NCBI GenBank assembly: GCA_039105265.1
Contig: JAPFFF010000245.1
Location: 1 to 29,143 of the forward strand
Direction: 5' to 3'
Source: Tritrichomonas musculus
Lineage: Eukaryota > Parabasalia > Tritrichomonadida > Tritrichomonadidae
Length of the DNA stretch: 29,143 nt
Shown here: positions 19,121 to 29,143 of the stretch, piece after piece
Layout: each line of letters begins with the position of its first letter
How positions within the stretch are numbered: the stretch's first letter is position 1
The notes under the pieces: generated by a model
What the model saw: the letters and a program-made list of their open reading frames with translations, nothing else
The model's database searches: none
What the model was told of the DNA's origin: nothing
Program-made: the position numbers and the translations under genes

Positions 19121-19948
19121 TTACTTTTTATGGAGTGTATAGCACTCTCCAGCTGCCAATGGGTAAACCCTTTCAGGTGATGTTACTTTTTTCATGAGTA
19201 CTTCAGGATCTGCATTGAAAGGAGTAAATTCAGGAGAATCAACTGTTCCCCAATGGATACAAATGAGGTCAGCCTTTGGGTAAGTGTTTGCAAGCTTTAT
19301 AGCACCTTCAAGTCCGATATGCCAATCATTGTCAGAGAAATCGAAGAGGATTAAGTCAGGTTGGGGCATTTCTAAGTGTTCTTGGAGGAGTCTTGAGTCA
19401 CCTGGAAGCCATATATTACCATCAGGGGTTTCAATCCAATATCCGCAATAATCTTCACGTTTCCACTCACGGAATTGGAATTCAGGGGAATCATTTTGCC
19501 AATTGTGCCAGGCAGGGGTTAATTTGAATTGAATTTGGCCAATAGTGAATTTTTCATCAATATCATGCCCGGTTCCTTTGATTCCTTTCTCATTCATAAC
19601 TTGTGCGACATAATGTGGAGCATGATATGATTTGCAAACTGAAGAAACGTGTTTGATTGTATCGACGCTGAAGTGATCATTATCAATATGAGTAATTAAT
19701 ATTCCATCGAGGCGAGGAACTTTATCTGCTGAAATTGGAGGATCAAAAAGAAGTGGCATATCAAAACCTTCTAAAACTGGATCAATCATAACAATTGTAC
19801 CTCTGCAATTGAGCATGATGCCTCCACCGCCAAGCCATCTGACTTCTGTATGATCAATTTCTTCAAAATCCTTTGGAGAAATTGGTTTTATTGGGCCGGG
19901 CATAGCTTGGCCTTTTGGACTTCTACATACTTTCTTTGAGTTTTGCAT
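19121..19948 (-). CDS. Metallo-beta-lactamase-fold hydrolase (UlaG-like)
   Basis: This 275-residue protein has a full set of metallo-beta-lactamase-fold ligands. The central motif is ITHIDNDHFS (residues 85-94), an HxDxDH variant of the usual HxHxDH, giving His87, Asp89, Asp91 and His92. His148 (PAWHNW), Asp184 (LPGDSR) and His232 (CIHWGT) supply the remaining ligand positions. The strand IVMIDPVLEG (52-61) fits the fold's N-terminal half. The length suits a single-domain hydrolase of the broad UlaG/NAPE-PLD-like class; the substrate cannot be told. No targeting signal is seen, so it is probably cytosolic. The family is mainly bacterial, so lateral transfer into the trichomonad lineage is plausible but not shown here. 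The start ATG at 19948 is the first in frame and the gene is intact. A diverged scrap of a paralogue's 3' end lies at about 1397-1500. Confidence 0.8.
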   Translation of the reverse strand: MQNSKKVCRSPKGQAMPGPIKPISPKDFEEIDHTEVRWLGGGGIMLNCRGTIVMIDPVLEGFDMPLLFDPPISADKVPRLDGILITHIDNDHFSVDTIKHVSSVCKSYHAPHYVAQVMNEKGIKGTGHDIDEKFTIGQIQFKLTPAWHNWQNDSPEFQFREWKREDYCGYWIETPDGNIWLPGDSRLLQEHLEMPQPDLILFDFSDNDWHIGLEGAIKLANTYPKADLICIHWGTVDSPEFTPFNADPEVLMKKVTSPERVYPLAAGECYTLHKK

Positions 19949-20867
19949 TATGTAAAAAAATATAGTTAAATAAAAATATTTTTAATTTTTTCAATATAAA
20001 AATCGTAAAAATTGAATTAGTGACAATAAAATATTTATGAATTCATCCACTGAAAATTCACCTTTTTGGTCAATATAATTAATACGATTTTCCCAAATTT
20101 GAATTACCAATTTCAGATAACGGCACTGCGATTGGATGTAAAGTGTCAAAAAATTGAGAGCAAAATTAAATAACCTTGAAATGCCTAAAAAAATTATATA
20201 ACAGTTAATTTTACATAATATAAAAACAAATTCTTTAATGAAATTTGGAAGAAAATTTTTCATTTTATAGACATACCATATGAAAAAAAAATTTTGAATG
20301 GATAAAATGAGTTTTTCATTCAAATTTAATCAACATAAATCTCCAAATCAAATAAGAAAATCATTCCAATATTTTAATAAGTTATTATATATAATGTGTT
20401 CTATTTATATATTTGGTTTGTTTCGATTATTACCGTTTTTTAAATACTTTTGACACTATACATCCGATCGCAGTAACGCGAAAAAAAAAAAAAAAAAACT
20501 TTTATCAGAATTTAAAACATATGAAGATGTAAAATAAAATTTAGCAACATTTTGAATGGTTAAATGACAAAGGAGAGTTAATATTTACAAAACTTGTTTT
20601 GGTATGCAAATAAACTTCCTTAAATAAACATTACATCTACATTTTTTTTTCAAATCATTTTATCTTTTTCTATAAAGTGCATAATTTAGAAAATACATAT
20701 TTCTATTACCTTTTATATGTATTTCAATGCCAATTAATTTATCGAAATCAGAATAAAATGATATTTATAAAGATATATTTGATTAAAATTGAGAAGGTGG
20801 TTAGTTTTGAAAATTCTTAAAAATTTACTCAAAAAGTTGGTATAATTTTTTATTCTTTCAAAACAAT
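19949..20867. other. AT-rich spacer
   Basis: A minus-strand stop-free run at 19991-20323 has no ATG at its head and a Phe/Ile/Tyr-rich composition typical of random AT-rich DNA, so it is not called as a gene. An 18-A run lies at 20481-20498. Short open sequence at 20734-20867 follows the kinase-Sel1 gene's stop in another frame and might be old 3' coding sequence. Nothing else is supported. Confidence 0.45.
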
Positions 20868-22903
20868 TCAAAAAGTCAAGTTGATTTTTGATTGAAAATT
20901 GTTTATCAAGCTTATCAAGCAATCAAAGTTATCAATATTCGTTTGTTTAATTACTTCTTCTAATAATTCATTTATTTCATTAGTATTTATGTATTTTTTC
21001 ATCTCTTCCTTAATTTTTTCTTTGGTGATTTTCTGTATTGATATTTTCTTAATTAGAGCTAAAACCAACAGAATTGTTGATTGATAAAAGCCTCTTTTTG
21101 ATGATTTAATTAATAATTCAATTGATTTATCAAGATCTATATTGGCCTTTTTGCCATATAAATACATGTGTGCAAGATTATACATCGAAACAGGATCTTC
21201 CTTTTGGCTGATTGATTCTATAAAGTATTCAATTGGATTCTTTTTGTAATCATAATATTTGAATATGATTCCAAGATTGTTCTTTGAGTATTGGTCTCGA
21301 ATGTTAGACCCATAGTTGTAATGATGGATTGCTTCTTGAATGTTTCTTTCAATATGGATTCCTTGTGAATAAATGACTCCTAGAATAAAATGTGACTCGG
21401 TATCTCCATTGATTGCTGAAAGAGAAAAATAACGAATAGCAATCTTGGAGTTATGAACAATGTGCACTCCAGCATAATAAAGATATCCCATTGCTCTCTG
21501 TGCTTGTGGATAATTCTGGTTTGCAGCGAGAGAAAAATAATGAATTGCTTTATTAATATCTCGTTGAATATATTTGGCTTCATAATATATTTCGCCAAGA
21601 TAGATTTGAGCTGGTTGATGATTTTGATTAGCTGCGAGTGTAAAATATTTTGATTAGCAGCAGGAGAAAAAAAATAGATCGCTTTATTAATATCTCTTTG
21701 GATATATTTGCCTTCACAATAAATTATTCCAAGATTATTTTGTGCTAGTGGATGATTTTGATTAGCAGCCAGTGATAAATAATGAATAGCTTTATTAATA
21801 TCTTGCTGAATATACGCATTACTATAATAATTTACTCCAAGAGTAAATTGGGCATCTGCATGATTTTGATTGGCAGCAAGAGACAAATAATGAATAGCTT
21901 TATTAATATCTTGTTGGACATTTTGGCCTTCTAAATATATTATTCCAAGGTTGAATTGTATTTCTGGATCATTTTGATTGATCATAAGTTCATTTTTGGG
22001 AGGAATTACTTCTTGCAATCTGCTCTCTTGTTTTTTTATCATCAATGTTGAATCATTAAAATTTTTATTAATTTCTGTTTTATTAAAATATTTCAATACA
22101 TTTTGGATGAATGATGAGTAATATTTCATAAAATCATGAATTATTTCATCAATGGTTGGACGAGTTGATCCTTCAATGTTGATGCAATTTTCAAAGATTT
22201 GTTTCATTTCTGAAAACTCTCCACCAAAATCATCAAAAATATTTCTTGAATATAAATTTGTTGGAGCCTCTTTTTCCATGATGATGAAATACACAATAAG
22301 TCCTAATGAAAAAATATCAACTTCGTATGAATATCGTTTTGCTTCAAAAATTTCTGGAGCAATATAAGACGATGAGAAATTTTTGGTTATTTGTTGGCTA
22401 TCTTGAATTAGCATCCGATCGAAGTCAATAAGGACGAGAGTTTTGTTTTCATCGATGATGAAATTGTCTGGTTTCAAGTCTCTGTAAATAAATCCATTTC
22501 TATGAAGATATTCAATGATCTTCAAAAGTTCATAAATATTCACAATTTTATCTTCTTGATTTAATTTAATTTGTTTGATATTGTCAAGCGAAATTCCTTT
22601 TATATATTCAATAAGAAGACATTTTTCGTTTTTTATTCTGCCAGTTCCATAAAATCTTGGAATTAATGGATGACGAATCTTTTCATAGTTTCTTTTCTCC
22701 CTCTCAAAAAGTTTCTCACTTTCGATGTTATAAAATATTTTCATTGCAAGCAATTGCTCAAGTCCGAGATGGCAAATCAAAACAGTAGTAGATGCTCCTA
22801 CTCCTAAATCTTCAAGTTTTATGTGATTGAAGTTGTTTAGTTCAATTTCTGTGCTTTCATTGTTCTCGGAATTTTCAAAATTAGAAAGGCGATCTTTGTT
22901 CAT
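20868..22903 (-). pseudogene. Protein kinase with Sel1 repeats, frame broken in the repeats
   Basis: From ATG 22903 the product opens with a low-complexity acidic stretch, then a kinase domain (about residues 28-275): glycine loop LGVGASTTV, LLAMKIF with the ATP-binding Lys, GFIYRDLKPDNF (YRD in place of HRD, catalytic Asp, Lys and Asn kept), IDFDRM (DFD in place of DFG), SYIAPEIF and VDIFSLGLIVYF. The metal-binding Asp is kept, so activity is possible. After a linker, 36-residue Sel1 units begin near residue 312 (QFNLGIIYLEG, then DINKAIHYLSLAANQNH). Near 21640-21665 the frame changes: the units go on in a second frame (HQPAQIYLGEIYYEAKYIQ) to the stop at 20868, while the original frame runs only to 21380. 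The junction joins two AANQN motifs, so most of one unit is missing, as expected from exchange between repeats. A full-length protein is not encoded as the sequence stands. Confidence 0.8.
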
Positions 22904-22995
22904 TTTCAAATAGCTTTTTTCGACAATGAAAATTATTATACTTCGTCGAATATCAAGCCAAATATTATTAATTGCCTCATCTTGTGGACTTTCTA

Positions 22996-23427
22996 CTATA
23001 AAATAATTGAGAAATCGCTTATTTTCGTTTCTTTTAATTTGATTGAAATTTTTTTCATTTTGTTTGACTCTTCTTGGTCGATTTGAACATATTCTGGCAA
23101 TATTTCTTCAATTTTATCAAATGCTATAATGATTTTTGAATCATCATGCTTCCTAAAGAAATGTTCAAGTAATGAAATTGTTGTTTTTGATACAAGGATG
23201 ATCGTTTCTTCAAAGCAAATAATGAGAAATTCTTCATTAAAATATTCCATGGTATCGATAATAATGATTTTGGTTCTATTTTTTATATCGTTAATCTCTG
23301 CTGTATCTTCAAATTTCGAAATAAAATATATTTTGAATTTTTGATAAATTTTATCAAGAAATTCATCCTTCATTTTAATCTGGTGGCTGTTAAATAGGTT
23401 TTGAAAACATTTGATACCAGAATTCAT
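22996..23427 (-). CDS. Probable N-terminal module of the kinase-Sel1 gene
   Basis: A 143-codon frame starts at ATG 23427 and ends at 22996. No known domain is recognised; it is mixed helical and strand-like (for example TKIIIIDTMEYF and EFLIICFEETIILVS). After a seven-A run on the minus strand at about 23048, a second frame is open without interruption (NFNQIKRNENKRFLNYFIVE, then DEAINNIWLDIRRS) straight into the kinase start at 22903. This suggests one original gene, 23427 to 20868, with an N-terminal module before the kinase, split by a single-base change in the A run. Alternatively it is a separate small gene 92 bases upstream of the kinase ATG. The homopolymer makes a sequencing error a live possibility. 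Confidence 0.55.
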   Translation of the reverse strand: MNSGIKCFQNLFNSHQIKMKDEFLDKIYQKFKIYFISKFEDTAEINDIKNRTKIIIIDTMEYFNEEFLIICFEETIILVSKTTISLLEHFFRKHDDSKIIIAFDKIEEILPEYVQIDQEESNKMKKISIKLKETKISDFSIIL

Positions 23428-25073
23428 ACTTGCAAAATACTATTTATATTTTTTGAGGTAAAAATGATCGTTATGATATTCAAATTTTATCTTAAAAAAA
23501 GATAAGAGACTTGCTAAAAGTAGCTTTGAAGTTCTTTCATAAAATTGATGGGATTTAAACAAAAAATCAATATACTGCAAAAATCAAAGATTATGAAGAT
23601 TATGAAGTAATCAATAACTCTTTTTTTCAATTTTAACCTTCTTCTCAGGTTAAACGTATATTTTCTGCTTTTATTTGTGATTCTAATCTATTTTTTCCAC
23701 TGTTAAAAGTTCGTGATAGTTAAATCTAACTGATCTGACACATTACCAAAGAATCTTATTTTCTTGATTATTGTTTTTTGCTATCACAAGCTTGATACTT
23801 ACTTGTATAAAATAATTTATTCAAACAATACTAAAAAAATAGAAAACAAATATATGATTAATTAATTCCAAATAATTTAAAAATGCAATTAATGTTATCA
23901 CATCCTTCATTATTGGCATTGAATAAAATGAAAGGCATATTTAATATGTTTTCATTCAACTTTTTACAACATTTTCTAAATTACCAAATAACAAAATACT
24001 AATTAAGTATTATTATGTACCTTTATTAAAAATGACAATTAGATTGCTTTATTGGCTGCTTTTATAGTAAACATCTGGTTGATCAAAGTTTTATTACAAC
24101 CGTGATTAAAAGACAAAGATTATTATAACAAATAATTATTTAATTTGCTATTATCCCCGCTTTTTTAATGTTTAATTTCAAATAGTAAAATACGACCCAT
24201 ATCCCGCAGCCTACCACTTTTTGGAAAAATGATAGAATATACCATTTGAAGACCTCATTTTGTTATTATTAAATGAGTATTTTCATTCTTTGGTTATAAA
24301 TAACTACTTTTTAGGACTTCCAAGGTAGCAACATGGTATACACTGTACTGAAGTAATTTTTCAATTCTTAATAAACTATTTCACTATATATAACAGTATT
24401 GTATATGATATGAAAAAATGTCCAATAATATTTGGAATTAAAAACTCTCAGTTTATCCAACAATATTTAAATATGACATTGAAAAAAAAGAAAACCACCA
24501 AATATATCAAAATTTTTTCAAAAAGGTGATATTTATTGAATAGAAATAGAAAGATCAATTTGATGCAACTGCAAATGATGCTATTTTTGGTTTTTTTGAG
24601 ATTAGATAAATTGAAAAAAATAAACAAACTTTTTAAAAGAACTCAGAAAAAGTTTTATATATAATTGAATTAAATTACAAACAAGTTTTTGTTAATTACT
24701 AAATTTATCAGTAAAAAAATTTTTTTTTAATTAAATTAATCATATTTTTATTTTATTATTTTTTATAATAATATAAATATATAATATTAATTTATTTATC
24801 GAAAATTTATTAAAATAAACATTAAATAAAAATTCAATTTATTAATTAAATTTTCAAAACTACTATATCTTTTGTTTCATTTTTATCATAATTAAATTAT
24901 AAAATTTAAATACAAAAAACAAATAATAAGATATTTACTATATAATAATATTTAAAAAATCAAACATTCAATCATAAAATTATATAAATATTGAAATAAT
25001 TTAAAAAATTATTATTGAATTAACTTCGTTTTTTTACGGATTCTGTTATAACTTTAGAAAATATAAATTATTC
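23428..25073. other. AT-rich spacer
   Basis: About 1.6 kb without a supportable gene. 24180-24350 is a little richer in G and C (with CCCGCAGCCTACC near 24203 and CCAAGGTAGCAAC near 24321) but carries no clear frame. 24640-25060 is almost pure A/T and forms the upstream region of the HECT gene; no initiator match was found close to its ATG. Confidence 0.5.
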
Positions 25074-27665
25074 ATGCTTATCGGACATTCGAACCCCTTC
25101 AAGAAAGTTATTATTTTAAATGGCCGAGCCACCAAAATTTCTATATCCCATTCTTTAGCCGACAGTGAGAATTTCAAGCTTGATGAATGCCTTCCTTCTC
25201 TATATCCTCAACCTAATGATATAGAATTACTAGAGAAAATTTCTACTTTTGATATATGGGCGAAAAATTTTGTCGATTCATTGAGAATTCAAGCCGACCA
25301 ACTCAACATGAGCGATCCAACTACAGATGAACAATTTTTATCCCAAATAGAAAATTTAATAAACATAGAGTTTTTTTCTCTTTGCATGAAATCGAATAGC
25401 AATCCATTTTCACAAGAAAATTCAGCCATAGATGATTATTTTCTATTCAATTTTTTTCTATATGCTTCACAACATCCACAATTTCAATCCATCTCACAGA
25501 AAATTATTATTTCATCCACTAGATATCTTCTATCTTCATCACGACGCAATCTTACTTACAAAAAATTACGTCTAATTTGTTTATTATTATACGTTCCAGC
25601 ATTATATCAAAACGCGGACCAATTAAATAACGTTATTAAAATTGTAGGCACTTTTTCTAAATCAATACGATCTGTCTTTTCCACCTGGCTCTCATCTCTA
25701 CCTCATCTTTTATCTCGAATTGTTGCAGGCTGCCAATTTCTACTCAATACCTTCTATGACAATTTTCCCCTCGCTACTTCAATAGATACCTCACAGATTT
25801 TTATCTTCGAAACTCTCGATCTTTGCTACGAATCGAATCATCTATGTCATTATAAGCTACCTCAATCAGCTTTTTACAACAAAAACATCGATGATCGAGC
25901 CTCAGGCAAGCTTTTATTACCTTTCCCCTTCGTTCTGAGCTTCCAGAGTCGTCTCAAATTATGTCGAAATCAGACTCGAGAATTACAGGTTTCAGCCGAG
26001 GTCGACCACATGCTTCGTGGTTGTGATGGCCGATTAGATGTCTATCTACGCCGTAGTTCATATTTCAGCGATTTCCAGAAGCACTTTTTGAAGGCGAAAC
26101 CATCGTCTTTTTATCGTCGTCTCAAAGTGTATTTTGTCGACGAGATTGCGGTCGATGCAGGGGGACCCCAAAAAGAGTGCCTTAGAATGGTAACCGAAAA
26201 TTTGAAAGAAAAGACGTTAAGAATTGTGAACAAGCGGTTACTCTGGTTTAAACGGTGTCCCAAGGAGAATCCAGAGCAGCCAGCTGAATGCTCCAAAGAA
26301 GCGGCAAATGAATCAGATAATAATGGTGAAAATAACGGTTGTGGTGAAAAGGAAATACGTTATTTGACCAAAGAACAACAGAAGGCATATCACTCCAAGC
26401 AGAAGCTGAAGGAACTCATTAATAATCCAATGAGTAATTACAAATTGTTAGGAATTGTCGTTGGCCTTGCGATTGCCAACGAAATCATCCTTCCAATTCG
26501 CTTCCCCCGCTTCCTGTACTCGCATCTCTTGAAGACTCAGAAAAAGCCAACAATGAACGACTTCATGGAGATCGACCCGGTGGCAGCAAGCAGCCTTCAG
26601 AGCATGATTGATATGAAGAACAAAGGAGGCGACGTTTCTCAGCTAGATATGACTTTCGAAATAACAAATGATGAAGGCGAAACAATTGACCTCAACGATA
26701 TAAACACAGAAAATTTAAACAGAAATTTGTGCTTGAATAACCAGTGCAGCAGCTACTTCGGCAGTCCCGTTGACATTAATAAAAAGAGAAAAAGAACTTG
26801 GACTGGAGCTTCGGCAGCTGACGGCTCGCCCACGATATATTCAATTGCTATGGCAACAGCTATCCAAAAGGTTTCGCCATTACAGAAAGCCTACAGGACT
26901 AGAAGAAGTAGTGCAGCTGCCAGCCTCATTCTAAAGGGACAGCTTTCCAATAATAAATATCGAAATTCATCAAGTTTCACTACAAGCAGTATCCACCACA
27001 AGCCAGTCAATTTAAAGATAGCCTCATCATCCCCGATGCCAGTACAAGGATCACCACAGATATCATCCTCGAATTCCCAACTTATAGACACAGATGACAT
27101 TGAAGGGCCAAATATCTTCTCAAAATATATTTCTACTCCAAATCGGCCATTTATGGTCACAAATGACAATGTTGAACTTTTTGTCCTAAAGTACATTGAC
27201 TACGAGATAAACCACAGATATTCCAAAGAGCTAGAAAGCTTCCGTTCTGGCTTTGAGCTTGCCTGCCCGACTCCCTACATTTCAATGCTAACCGCCGAGG
27301 AAATGGACCTCGTCATTAGCGGCGCAGAGGAGTTCGATTGGGGCGCCCTTGTAACCGCTGCCAAGTACAAAGACGGACTCGATAAAGCATCAGAGGAAGT
27401 GAGGTGGTTTTGGGAGGTTTTCTGGGAATTTTCTGAGGACGAAAGATTGGAGTTTCTGAAGTTTACAACAGGGTCAGATAGGGCACCTTTCGGTGGACTC
27501 GGAAAAGTAAGAATCACCTTTAGAAAGGGAGGCAGGCACGAGATGCTCCCCGTCGCACACACATGCTTCAACATGTTCTTCCTGCCAAAGTACAAGTCAA
27601 AGGAAGAGCTGAGAAGCAAGCTGCTGCTCGCATTCAAGTACTCTGAAGGATTCGGAATTGAATGA
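25074..27665 (+). CDS. HECT-domain E3 ubiquitin ligase
   Basis: This 863-residue protein would accept ubiquitin from an E2 on a catalytic Cys and pass it to substrates. The HECT domain fills the C-terminal 500 or so residues: the N-lobe begins near 350 (YFVDEIAVDAGGPQKE), with YKLLGIVVGLAIANE in the expected place. The C-lobe has APFGGLGKVRITF, then LPVAHTCFNMFFLPKY with catalytic Cys831, and a C-terminal tail ending EGFGIE. Residues 1-340 are largely helical and without a recognised domain. Two insertions set it apart: an acidic, Asn-rich one at about 395-424 and a Ser/Thr/Pro-rich one of about 140 residues at 548-688 in the loop before the E2-binding part. The latter contains KKRKR, a possible nuclear signal. 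The second half of the gene is richer in G and C than the first. The first ATG is used and the frame is intact. Confidence 0.9.
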   Translation: MLIGHSNPFKKVIILNGRATKISISHSLADSENFKLDECLPSLYPQPNDIELLEKISTFDIWAKNFVDSLRIQADQLNMSDPTTDEQFLSQIENLINIEFFSLCMKSNSNPFSQENSAIDDYFLFNFFLYASQHPQFQSISQKIIISSTRYLLSSSRRNLTYKKLRLICLLLYVPALYQNADQLNNVIKIVGTFSKSIRSVFSTWLSSLPHLLSRIVAGCQFLLNTFYDNFPLATSIDTSQIFIFETLDLCYESNHLCHYKLPQSAFYNKNIDDRASGKLLLPFPFVLSFQSRLKLCRNQTRELQVSAEVDHMLRGCDGRLDVYLRRSSYFSDFQKHFLKAKPSSFYRRLKVYFVDEIAVDAGGPQKECLRMVTENLKEKTLRIVNKRLLWFKRCPKENPEQPAECSKEAANESDNNGENNGCGEKEIRYLTKEQQKAYHSKQKLKELINNPMSNYKLLGIVVGLAIANEIILPIRFPRFLYSHLLKTQKKPTMNDFMEIDPVAASSLQSMIDMKNKGGDVSQLDMTFEITNDEGETIDLNDINTENLNRNLCLNNQCSSYFGSPVDINKKRKRTWTGASAADGSPTIYSIAMATAIQKVSPLQKAYRTRRSSAAASLILKGQLSNNKYRNSSSFTTSSIHHKPVNLKIASSSPMPVQGSPQISSSNSQLIDTDDIEGPNIFSKYISTPNRPFMVTNDNVELFVLKYIDYEINHRYSKELESFRSGFELACPTPYISMLTAEEMDLVISGAEEFDWGALVTAAKYKDGLDKASEEVRWFWEVFWEFSEDERLEFLKFTTGSDRAPFGGLGKVRITFRKGGRHEMLPVAHTCFNMFFLPKYKSKEELRSKLLLAFKYSEGFGIE

Positions 27666-28493
27666 TTGTTCTTTTTTTTATCGTTTATCTTTTTTTTAAT
27701 GTTTTTTTGTTATTTATAATAAAAAAGTATTTTTTAGTAACTATTTCGTTTGGTTTGTAACCATAAAATAAATAATTCAATTTGTGCGGATTCACTTGGA
27801 TTCATGAATTATTAAAATTATATTGTTCTTTAGATTTGCAGTTTTCAGATTTCAGAGACCCAATTTTTTTCTTGGATCTCAAATTTCTAAAGATCTCTTC
27901 CCGAAAAAAAAAATTGCATCCTGGGGTGGGAATTTCTAAAAAGATGGGGAATGAACTTTTTGAAAAGAAAAAAAAAATTGAATTTAAATTACATAAAATA
28001 AGCCTGAGAAAAGCATTTCTAAAAGAACATATATTTATTTCAGAATGAGCAAAATTTAATATATAATTCAGATCAATTCTTGGCTTTGCGTTGAATATTG
28101 AGAATATTCTTGATTGTAAAAGAGTTAAAGACGGATTTTTTAACACTTAAATGATTTTTGTTTTGATTTAGCAGAAAAATTATTGGGTCTTGCTTTAGTT
28201 ACTTGAATTTTGAATAATAATTAATGATTAGAATAAATTATATAAAAAGTTATTGCTATTCTAAATTTTTTATAAAGAGTTACAAAATTCTTATCAAAAA
28301 TAATTTAAATAAATTGAGATAAAATACTCAAATTTGTTTTCTGAAGGAAATTTTATATATACTTATATCCTTTTAGTTTTTATTTTAATTTGAATTTTGT
28401 ACGATGCAAATATTTATAAAACAGATTAATATTATAATATTATAATATAATTAGTTTAAACAAACCAATTATTGAGTTTTACTGTAAAAATTC
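27666..28493. other. AT-rich spacer
   Basis: Stop-free runs overlap on opposite strands at 27782-28048 (+) and 27802-28146 (-). Both are Phe/Lys-rich and neither shows a motif, so they are probably chance openness around poly-A and poly-T runs. The rest is A/T-rich, including a short (ATT/ATA)n stretch near 28428-28450. Confidence 0.4.
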
Positions 28494-28660
28494 AGTTGTA
28501 CTTAGCCCTTCGGCGGTTTTGTAAAATACGGCTATTTGGTCGTTCATTGAATAGTTTATTTTACAAAATTTCTACGGCACACGGCAAAAGTGCAACTTTT
28601 TGAATACTTTACATAAAAAAATCTTCAATTACGGCATACGGCCGAAAGGGATAGTTGTAC
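28494..28660. mobile_element. Candidate 151-bp MITE with 8-bp target duplication
   Basis: AGTTGTAC occurs at 28494-28501 and again at 28653-28660 in direct orientation, as expected for an 8-bp target-site duplication. Just inside, TTAGCCCTTCGGC faces the complement of GCCGAAAGGGAT (28641-28652), an imperfect terminal inverted repeat with a one-base indel. Inside lies a perfect 12-bp stem, 28517-28528 with 28557-28568, and ACGGC recurs several times. The element is richer in G and C than its surroundings and has no coding capacity. An 8-bp duplication is typical of hAT-type elements, although Mutator-type ones give 8-9 bp; the family is an inference. Confidence 0.55.
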
Positions 28661-28805
28661 TACCTTTTTTAAACTATACTCTTAAGTTAGTGGTTTTTCT
28701 CAAATTAAAATCAAAAATCAAAAATAATAATTTAAATCATCTTTTTTATATAAAAAAGATTAAAAGGAAAAAAAAAAGATTGATCAATTTTCAATAACTT
28801 TTTTT

Positions 28806-29114
28806 TCATAATTTGCTTTCATTATCAAGTGATATTGTTAAAATTTCATGAGTTTCTTCAGTTTTTTCATTATCACTTATTTCGTTATTTTTCTTGTTCA
28901 CAATGAAAGCTGTCATAACAGCGCAGAAAACAACGCCAAAGGATGCAACTGCGAACCACAATTTCGTAGAATAAAGTAAGCTTTCTTTATTCTTATAATT
29001 AAAGACTTGTTTGCTCAAATCAGCCTTAATCAACTTATTATTAAATGCTTGCTTTGAATTCGATGAAAACATGCAATTATCAATAAGAAGGCTAGATTTA
29101 TCATTTCGAGCCAT
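28806..29114 (-). CDS. Small single-pass membrane protein
   Basis: This 102-residue protein has one clear membrane segment at about residues 52-72 (LWFAVASFGVVFCAVMTAFIV), closed by the positive stop NKKN. A polar N-terminal part of about 50 residues precedes it and a short acidic tail of about 30 residues (EKTEETHEILTISLDNE) follows. There is no cleavable signal peptide, so it probably inserts by its internal segment. The layout recalls the membrane anchor plus cytoplasmic tail at the end of large trichomonad surface proteins, but here the frame starts at its own ATG with an initiator TCACA directly upstream, so it reads as a complete small gene. The family is not recognised. Confidence 0.6.
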   Translation of the reverse strand: MARNDKSSLLIDNCMFSSNSKQAFNNKLIKADLSKQVFNYKNKESLLYSTKLWFAVASFGVVFCAVMTAFIVNKKNNEISDNEKTEETHEILTISLDNESKL

Positions 29115-29120
29115 TTGTGA
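29115..29120 (-). promoter_or_regulatory. Initiator-like element of the small membrane protein gene
   Basis: On the minus strand TCACAA abuts the ATG at 29114. TCACA fits TCA(C/T)(T/A), with the presumed start A four bases before the ATG, at the short end of trichomonad leaders. Confidence 0.5.
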
Positions 29121-29143
29121 ATCAATGTGGTAAGAATTCTTAG

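Noticed and set aside
19991-20323. 110-codon minus-strand frame as a membrane protein
   Set aside because: There is no ATG at its head, and the Phe/Ile/Tyr richness is what AT-rich spacer gives by chance; no motif or initiator was found.
27782-28146. Overlapping frames on both strands after the HECT gene
   Set aside because: They are low-complexity Lys/Phe-rich sequences around poly-A and poly-T runs, open on both strands, with no start context or family signal.

Overview
The window looks like nuclear DNA of a trichomonad (Parabasalia), more likely a very AT-rich genus such as Tritrichomonas than Trichomonas; the genus is an inference. The reasons are: intronless genes using the standard code, with TAA and TGA both as stops; very AT-rich spacers; initiator-like TCA(C/T)(T/A) motifs a few bases before some start codons; TAAA on or next to some stops; and a typical trichomonad gene mix (a giant BspA-like leucine-rich-repeat protein, kinase-Sel1 repeat genes, a pseudokinase, a HECT ubiquitin ligase and a bacterial-type metallo-beta-lactamase-fold enzyme). 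No tRNA, rRNA or CRISPR was seen.

Layout. 1-830 is a decayed long imperfect palindrome. 1397-3720 holds gene debris: a diverged scrap of the 3' end of the metallo-hydrolase gene at 19121, unidentified coding remnants on both strands, and a dispersed direct repeat on either side of part of the debris. 4158-5450 (+) is an intact acyltransferase of the chloramphenicol-acetyltransferase/condensation fold. 5934-6872 (+) is a pseudokinase. 7051-7746 (-) is a Sel1/TPR fragment without its 5' part.

8440-15615 (+) dominates the window. It encodes a 2391-residue BspA-like protein made almost wholly of about 99 nearly identical 69-bp (23-residue) units, with a short Asn/Ser-rich tail of 33-bp repeats. 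The array has a higher-order duplication: a block of about 1.4 kb repeated at an offset of exactly 28 units. Its period is a multiple of three, so long spurious reading frames exist on both strands.

17668-18270 (+) is a broken alpha-amylase gene (GH13) that still shows recognisable catalytic regions. 18466-18997 (-) is an LRR-like gene whose start and initiator survive but whose frame is broken near the N-terminus. 19121-19948 (-) is an intact metallo-beta-lactamase-fold hydrolase. 20868-23427 (-) is a kinase-Sel1 gene split by two frame disruptions, one at a homopolymer and one inside the Sel1 array. 25074-27665 (+) is an intact HECT E3 ligase with a long insertion in its N-lobe. 28494-28660 is a candidate 151-bp MITE with 8-bp target duplications. 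28806-29114 (-) is a small single-pass membrane protein.

The genes show no operon-like organisation. They read as independent members of expanded trichomonad families (surface LRR, kinases, ubiquitin, carbohydrate and lateral-transfer metabolic enzymes) among several decaying copies. The most unusual object is the highly homogenised BspA array.
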